From assembly GCF_001039355.2 (NCBI RefSeq), contig NW_019775558.1, positions 476,880 through 540,879 on the forward strand: DNA of 64,000 bases, given 5' to 3'. A model generated the notes under the pieces. That model ran no database searches, was not told the origin of the DNA, and saw only the letters and a program-made list of their open reading frames with translations. Source of the DNA: Lingula anatina. Taxonomy: Eukaryota; Brachiopoda; Lingulata; Lingulida; Lingulidae. The position numbers and the translations under genes were made by a program. Positions 57,956 through 64,000 of this stretch are shown one piece after another; the stretch's first letter is position 1, and each line of letters begins with the position of its first letter.

Positions 57956-59182
57956 TCGCTTTTATTTATATATATATTTTTTGCAATGGACTCACTCCCT
58001 TCATATCTTTTTTATTTAAAAAAAAATTATATAAAAACATGGCAAGAGGATGAAACAGTACCATTACCAAGCTGAAATGATTAACATTTTTGCCAAATAT
58101 AACATTTTGATTTGTTTTCTCCGAAACTCATAAAATTAAATACAGACATTCAATAGTTGAGAAACTATATACCCAAAAGGTACACAAATCTTGAGCTTTG
58201 GGACTTTATCATTATAGCAAATTAAAAAATAAAAAAAAAAAAAATTTCCTGGAAATGTCAAAATTTGTCCCTTTATCAACAGAGATACAATAGGCAAACA
58301 GTTCACAAAAATGCGATCTCTAACACCATTTTTTAGTTGAGTTTCTAATTTTAGTCACTAGGCATACAAGCCAGTAAGGAAGCTGATGAATAGCCATGAT
58401 TGTAAATGGAAAAATCAGATTTATTGATTGTAATTTTTTCTTAAGGGTTTTGAGCAGAGTATACTTTAGTGATTAAAAAAAACTTCTGAAATTGAAGTGA
58501 TTTTTTCTTTGCTAATGCACATTTTATGATTAAGACTTTTGGTTTCTATGAAAAACTTACTCAAGATTAAATGTACTTTAATAAAAATTTTTTCTATGGT
58601 ATTCATGAAAGGCAATAGGCAATATAATTTTGTATGTCAAAGTCTTTTGAATAACTAAAAGTTAAGCAATTCACATGGCAGCAAAGATGTTTTCAAAACG
58701 AGTAAAGAAGCTGAATACCTTTTTCGAATTAGAAAAATGATGTTATCTAGAATGTTCACCCTAAAATTAATAGAGTGCAAAAACTCATGAAAAGAAAAGG
58801 AAATTTGCTTTTCATACACCAGTAAATGGTTTTAATGGCAAATTATGTTTTGAAGGTCTTCTTATATCTTATACAAGGAATTTCAATATATGTTTTGGGA
58901 TTTTTATTGCAATAAAATGCTAACAAACATTTTTTTTAAGGTTGTTACTTTCAACGTCAGTCAAAAGAAATAAGCAACACGATCACTAACAGTAACAATT
59001 TGTGTTTTGTTATTCAAATCTAACTCACGCCACATCGTTTTTAAAGTAGAAAAAAATAAATAAAAAATCTAACCTGTTCAAATATAATTTTAAAATGGAA
59101 AAGAAAACGCACAAAGTGAAATGAGGCTGTCTCTACCACAGGGAATGTTGAGATTTCCATGTCCTTAAATACTCAAATTCAA

Positions 59183-59414
59183 GGCAGGCGCGTAGGAAGC
59201 AGATTTTTTTTTTTTTTTTTTGGGGGGGGGGTTAACCATTTTGAAAGAAAATAATAATTAGAGATGGAGGGGGGAAGATAATGACAAAAATATGTGCCCA
59301 TTGTATATTGCCTGGTTTAGCGATAACATAGTGAAATGACTTAGATGTGTACTTATTTGCCTGAAACAGTAGAATGACTTAAATACCCATTAGCCCCCTG
59401 CTTCCTGCGCCAAG
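59183..59414. mobile_element. Possible short inverted-repeat element
   Basis: GGCGCGTAGGAAGCAG near the left end and CTGCTTCCTGCGCC near the right end are inverted with one mismatch over 14 bases; the interior has poly-T and poly-G runs. No clear target duplication, so the call is weak. Confidence 0.35.
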
Positions 59415-60778
59415 GACTGACGTGTTTGGAAAAAGTGGGTCCTTTACTTATGTAAACACATAAAGAGTGATGGTTGGCAAATGCTAAAACATCGTTTACA
59501 ACACCAAGAAAAACAATCTTTCTTACATCAAATTCCCATATACAATCCTCTAAGCACGAAAGCCTATAGTACTCTAAACATTTACACATCTAGCTGGTAA
59601 ATCAACAGTTCCCATGACAACAAAAATATCTGCAATCTATAGGATACTCCTACAAAAACCTAACATCATAATAAACATTAATTTCATGAAAAACAATTAA
59701 CTTGTGATTAATTGTACTTTTAAAAATTGACCAAATTATTAAAATTAATTTATATAACTATATGCTTTGTAGACTTGACATAAATTTTAGCTTATCAATA
59801 AAATGTCTTAATCAGGCAAATGTTTGCTGTGTTACAGCTAGTTGCAGTGCTCTCTCTAAATTATGTAAGAACTCAAAACATAAATTTAAGCAATTTAAGT
59901 AAATCTGTTTCTTATTTATCACAGTCCAATTCAGGCATCAATTCAAGAACAATATTTGATATTGAAATTATTTGTTATCCTCTTGCTTCTCACAGTCTTC
60001 ATACATATACATGCTGTTTGCGATGCAAACTTCTCTTTGGTGCACCCTTACCCTAGAATTAAATTAATCCTTAATTTGAATACCTTGAATTTAATACAAC
60101 AAAAATATCATTGGCGTTTCTTAAAAACAGCTTTGAAATATTTGGATAGAAAGTATGTGCTATGGTTGAGCTGATGTTACATTATGGTTTTATATTGCAA
60201 TAATTTTGAGGACTGGATTATCAAAATAGAAAGAGATACATTTTTTTTAATTATTCTAAACTTTAAAGTAAACATAGCTATAAAGCCAGCTTTTATTTAC
60301 TTTTGGACCTTTTGGTTTGGGTATAAGCTTTTAATTAATTTTGGACTTTCTCATTTGTAGTCATGAATTAAGACAACTTTTCTTTTTCTATTTCCCTTTG
60401 CAATTTTATAAAAATACCACTATGAGTAACTCTACCAACCATTGTTTCAGATGTTAACTGTCATAAAGAATCAAAATTTGAAAAAAAGGCAGGAAATACC
60501 TTGGCACTTTGATGGAGAATACTAGTTAATCTGTTTCGTGTCCTACTTGTGTCCAGCTTCCTTGTTCTTATGTCTGTACCTGTAAAAAATGAGACAAAAT
60601 AAGGCCTAATTTTCACATTTAAACTTTTATATTACCCAATTCTTTATTTTAGGACAATGTAAAATATGTTGTGTCAGCATATCTATAACCTATAATAATA
60701 GCTAACTGGTATATAACCAGTCTTGGTATTATATTTCACTGCTATTCCTCTACTCATAAACTTAAAATCACTTTTTTG

Positions 60779-60779
<1 letters not shown>

Positions 60780-60809
<30 letters not shown>
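60780..60809. repeat. (TA)n microsatellite
   Basis: About 15 TA units downstream of the minus-strand gene that ends at 60931. Confidence 0.9.
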
Positions 60810-60813
<4 letters not shown>

Positions 60814-60821
60814 GTTGTTTG

Positions 60822-60827
60822 TTTATT
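60822..60827 (-). terminator. Candidate poly(A) signal for the 60931-62244 gene
   Basis: TTTATT on the plus strand is AATAAA on the minus strand, about 104 bases after the stop codon at 60931. Confidence 0.4.
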
Positions 60828-60930
60828 AATATGAAAACAAAAAATAACCCTTAAATAATGAAATAGAATATACATTTGTCAAATCAATAAAAATCAATAT
60901 AGAAACATTTGCATTGCAACATGATATTGA

Positions 60931-62244
60931 TTATTTCTGTTCAAAGTCCATTTTTTGTAAAATCGAAGTTATACCCATTTTTTCTTCTTTTCCACTTTGT
61001 GATATCTTTACTTGTTTTTCTCTGAGGCTATGAATCTCTTCTGACATTCTACTTATGCAGTTTAATACATTTTGCCTTGCCTTAATCTAGAAAAAAAGTT
61101 TATGATTAGAGTTCAATATTATACTTTCTACTACATTTCATTCTCTTCCATAACCAAGATAGTAAAACATGCTCATATTTTATCTTTTCCCCAAAAAATC
61201 AAAGCTCATAACATAACATGTAACATGATAAAATACACTAATATGCTCTTAAATGATTTTATAAATGAGGCATTTCAACGCATGATGATATATTAGATGA
61301 TCAACCAGAACTACTCTTATGTCTGTTTATCATCCCTAACACCAATAAAGGTTGAAAACAGGCATAGACTAATTGAATCAAGATAAAAATTTTTAGTAGA
61401 ATTAAACACATTGAGTCATTTACTGGACAGCTCAATAAAAAAATTACCATACCAATGATTAGTGGAATTGGTCTAGACAAGATCGATCACAACTGCACAA
61501 GTAAAAAAAAGATGAATCATGCAGATCTTTCTTAACAATTCATTTTTTCAAAGATCATGCTGAAATTTGAAGTAAAGAAGTATTTTCTATTAATGTATGT
61601 ACATGCATCCTTGTAACAAATATGCTTTTCCCCCTTATATTAGAGTTGACTGATATACCAAACCTGTTTTTGCAAGGCAATTCTACTCTTCCGTGTTGTG
61701 CTTGACATAATTTCACATCTTTTCTTGGCCTCTGGAGAAAGTTTGAATGTGTACATATCTGGATTCAAATTATTTTTTTGTGAGGATGTCTTCTTATCTG
61801 CTTTGGCTGTGGCACAATCTAAGCCCACAGCTGAAGTAATTAAAGTCGACTTAAGAATATTCTCTTTGTGTGAAACAACGACAGTGGGATCCACCAGCTC
61901 ATCCCTAATGCTACTTGCCTCCAGATCTGGTGCAGTTTTAGCCTCCTGAGGAGAATGTTGGTATGAATCTTCTGGTAACTTTTGCGTAACATGAACAGTG
62001 TCATATGTTGGGCAGCTTTTGCATGTCCAACTTGCCTTGTTTTTTGTGTTGGTTTTGTTAGTTTTCTTAGTTCTCTGCTGTGTGTCACCCAAACGTGGTA
62101 AAGCTGGTGAGGTGTCCAATTCATCTAATATACATGGATTATGAGAAGTAGCCACATTAATTACATTGTGGCTGCTTTTTCTTGGAACTTTAAAGCCTGT
62201 TTTTGGTGTTTTAGGCATCTCCAAAGGACTGCTTTTATTTGGAC
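60931..62244 (-). CDS. Last two exons of an unrecognised Lys/Ser/Thr-rich protein with C-terminal coiled coil
   Basis: Exons 61664-62244 and 60931-61086. The first has AG before 62244 and enters in phase 1, so at least one more 5' exon lies to the right. It ends in phase 0 at GTTTGG, and the second exon (acceptor TTCTAG) gives 51 residues and a TAA. The first exon begins PNKSSPLEMPKTPKTGFKV, continues with many Lys, Thr and Ser, and has WTCKSC and DELDTSPALPRL. Near its end, MYTFKLSPEAKKRCEI leads into a helix-rich segment, KSRIALQKQ joined to IKARQNVLNCISRMSEEI, with leucines and isoleucines spaced as in a coiled coil. Basic composition suggests a nuclear or chromatin protein. Some THAP-type proteins end similarly, but no THAP motif is visible, so I leave the family open. 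Confidence 0.65.
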
Positions 62245-63168
62245 CTATCAAGAAAAAACACTATACTAGTTGCATGTACACATACATGTAATAGAAATGA
62301 GTTTCAGTATTCATCAATCTACCAGTATGGAATAGACCTATTTGTCTAGTTGTAGAAAGAGAAAATACTCAGGAAACCGTCCAATCATTTCATCATTTCA
62401 CATAATAACTTGATGTTAAATAAAATTTTAATGAAATACTGTGCAGCCATAATGAAGTGTCTTCAACACCATCGTCATCACTACCAGGCATATAATACAG
62501 TGTTCACTAGCCCGTATTATTATTATTATTACTATCACATTAGCCTCTACCACTCCTATTCGCGTTTTAAATATCAACAGATGAGCAAGCTGAGTAAATA
62601 TTAAAATAATTACAAATGTAAATGGGGGTGCGCTTTATTATTACAAAACAGGTACATGTAGTGCGTGTGCGTCAGCACAACTGCGACAATGCCCACCTGA
62701 GTTATAACCGGCAATCTGACAGGAAACAATTTACAGCTGCAGCAACACACACAAAAGGTGCCTATTTCATTATTTTTAACTTGATATGACGGACACTTTG
62801 CATTTATACAACTTATCAACTCATTATATCAATCAGTCTGGCATACTTCCGTCTTCATAAGAAATTATTGTGAATACGCGAAGCTTCACATTTGCAGCCG
62901 ACAGACCACAGACGTCAATTGCATGGTCGCTTAAAGTAATGTAAATATGTGCAAATGAAATTATTACCAGATAAGTATTATATCTTTTGACTGTTAAATT
63001 TTGTTTTAAAATCATATTATTATTTAGAAGTTATTTATATATGTTTGTCACTTTGCTTTGATAAATGTATTGTTTTTAATTATGATGTAAGCGTCTTTAG
63101 CCTCTGTCTGGAAGTAGTCAAGACTGAAGAGCAACGATGACAGCGAGCAGTCAGCTGTTCGTCAAAGA
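62245..63168. other. Presumed shared 5' region of two divergent genes
   Basis: The upstream exon or exons of the minus-strand gene (ending 60931) must lie to the right of 62244, either here or beyond 63308. The plus-strand oxidase starts at 63169. No convincing coding exon of the minus-strand gene is found here: one open stretch ending at a CAG-GTGGGC (around 62695) would be in the wrong phase. An ATT repeat lies near 62516-62530. A bidirectional promoter around 62.8-63.1 kb is possible. Confidence 0.4.
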
Positions 63169-63307
63169 ATGGCTAGTGTTGTAATAGTTGGAGGTGGGAT
63201 TGCGGGTATCGCCGCCGCAGACTTGCTTATTAGATCGGGATTTCATGATGTAAAGATATTGGAAGCAACAGACAGAACAGGAGGGAGAATTTGGAGCGTT
63301 GATGTTG
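63169..63307 (+). CDS. First exon of a flavin-dependent amine/polyamine oxidase-like protein (partial)
   Basis: ATG at 63169 opens MASVVIVGGGIAGIAAADLL, with the GxGxxG FAD-binding loop at residues 8-13, then KILEATDRTGGRIWS, where E32 is placed to bind the ribose of FAD and RTGGR (36-40) is the second FAD motif of the amine-oxidase superfamily. The exon ends in phase 1 at a GTGAGT donor. This N terminus matches animal spermine oxidase and N1-acetylpolyamine oxidase best; these oxidise polyamines and release hydrogen peroxide. An out-of-frame ATG 32 bases upstream (63137) is rejected. The rest lies beyond the window: no second exon is evident in 63308-64000. Confidence 0.75.
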
Positions 63308-64000
63308 GTGAGTCTAACCTTGGCATGGGGTGAACCCTTTCCTTGGAGTTCGGATAAAGAACGAGTTACAGCATTGCACTTTCCTTACACGTACTATGAT
63401 TGAAGGATGGTTAAGGAATTAATAGAATGTAATGAGAGGTGTCAATATGTCTATTTAGTTTTTTTGCCCTCTTGAAGACGACATTTTTCATATAAGGCCT
63501 GTGAGGTTGTCAAACTGTCATCGTCAGCTGTTCAAGTAAAAATTAACTGTCTCAGATTCCTATCAGGGTCAGATGATGCCAAGGTGAAGTATACCTCTTT
63601 CACTGCAGAACCAAAATGAAAGCGATTTCTTATAAAATTTGAACTCTGTGAATGTTATGAATTACAGGAGTTACTATCATAAATGATTGGTATTTACATT
63701 TTGTGTTTGACGTCACTCACATGCCTCCTGTTTCACAGGCATGCTAGATTAGTTCAGGCGACCAAAGTACAAAAGTTCTTTTTGAAGTGAAACCACTATT
63801 AGGACCCTGTGTGCCGTTTGAAGAATGTTAAGATATAAAAATATTACTTGTGAAATATATTTATGATGTAAATTTAGCTTTATCATTTCACTCATAACTG
63901 TTAAAGATACAAAAAAAAAAAAAAAAAGAAAAAGAAAAAAAAAAAGGGATTGACATATGAAGGAACAATTTACAATTTAAGTTTCTTTTTTCTTTCTTTT
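63308..64000 (+). other. Start of intron 1 of the oxidase gene
   Basis: Begins with the donor GTGAGT. No acceptor followed by an open, oxidase-like frame is seen; one AG at about 63739 is followed in frame by an early stop. A poly-A tract with a few G interruptions lies at about 63910-63947. Confidence 0.6.

Larger units (their letters stand above)
57546..60930. other. Intergenic region after the TRPV gene
   Basis: Low-complexity AT-rich sequence between two convergent genes. It contains the candidate TRPV poly(A) signal (57950), T- and G-homopolymer runs near 59206-59230, a possible short inverted-repeat element (59183-59414), and a TA repeat (60780-60809). I find no supported gene. Confidence 0.55.

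Noticed and set aside
62610-62819. Cysteine-rich minus-strand frame as a possible first exon of the 60931-62244 gene
   Set aside because: It lacks an ATG, and its possible donor would leave phase 0 while the next exon needs phase 1.

Overview
The window is invertebrate animal DNA. It is AT-rich, has GT-AG introns of a few hundred bases to several kilobases, carries many microsatellites and short DNA transposons, and encodes animal extracellular domains (MAM, SEA), a TRPV-type channel and a flavin amine oxidase. I cannot fix the phylum from sequence alone; a marine bilaterian would fit. One long run of N (22305-22876) and two single N (7595, 30096) show it is a draft assembly.

Positions 240-47090 (minus strand) are one giant gene, cut off at its 3' end by the left edge. 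Exon 1 (47051-47090) encodes a signal peptide. I place 64 coding exons, about 11.2 kb of coding sequence (about 3,730 codons), and every junction keeps frame. The product is a chain of about 20 MAM modules, with two farnesoic-acid-O-methyltransferase-like (FAMeT, Methyltransf_FA) domains, two SEA domains and two Thr/Pro-rich linkers. A typical module uses three exons: A (first quarter, with C-x-F-E and DHT), B (centre, with Y-x-E-S-S-P-R and FWYHMYG) and C (end, with [16 protein letters not shown]). Introns are phase 1 before A and between A and B, and phase 0 between B and C, so whole modules and the FAMeT exons can be inserted, skipped or duplicated without breaking frame. Signs of this include a MAM module interrupted by a FAMeT exon (module 12), a module lacking its A exon beside a 9.2-kb intron (module 9), and a recent direct duplication of about 5.4 kb (roughly 7596-12970 and 2477-7594) that copied MAM-MAM-SEA-MAM-MAM and left an orphan A exon (module 16) at the junction.

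The 9.2-kb intron (20961-30205) holds a piggyBac-like element with TTAA ends, the assembly gap, a second partial copy of that element and a large inverted repeat. Introns and intergenic DNA also hold several short terminal-inverted-repeat elements (at 27.4, 39.4, 40.5, 41.6, 42.4, 48.2 and 49.7 kb) and a 3' fragment of a non-LTR retrotransposon (7.6-7.9 kb).

To the right lie four other genes: a two-exon gene (50056-51688, plus) for an unrecognised 222-residue protein with helices and two membrane segments; an intronless TRPV-family channel of 1,163 residues (54054-57545, plus); the last two exons of an unrecognised Lys/Ser/Thr-rich nuclear-looking protein with a C-terminal coiled coil (60931-62244, minus); and the first exon of a polyamine-oxidase-like flavoprotein (63169-63307, plus), probably divergent from the preceding gene. 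I see no link between these genes and the MAM gene beyond proximity.
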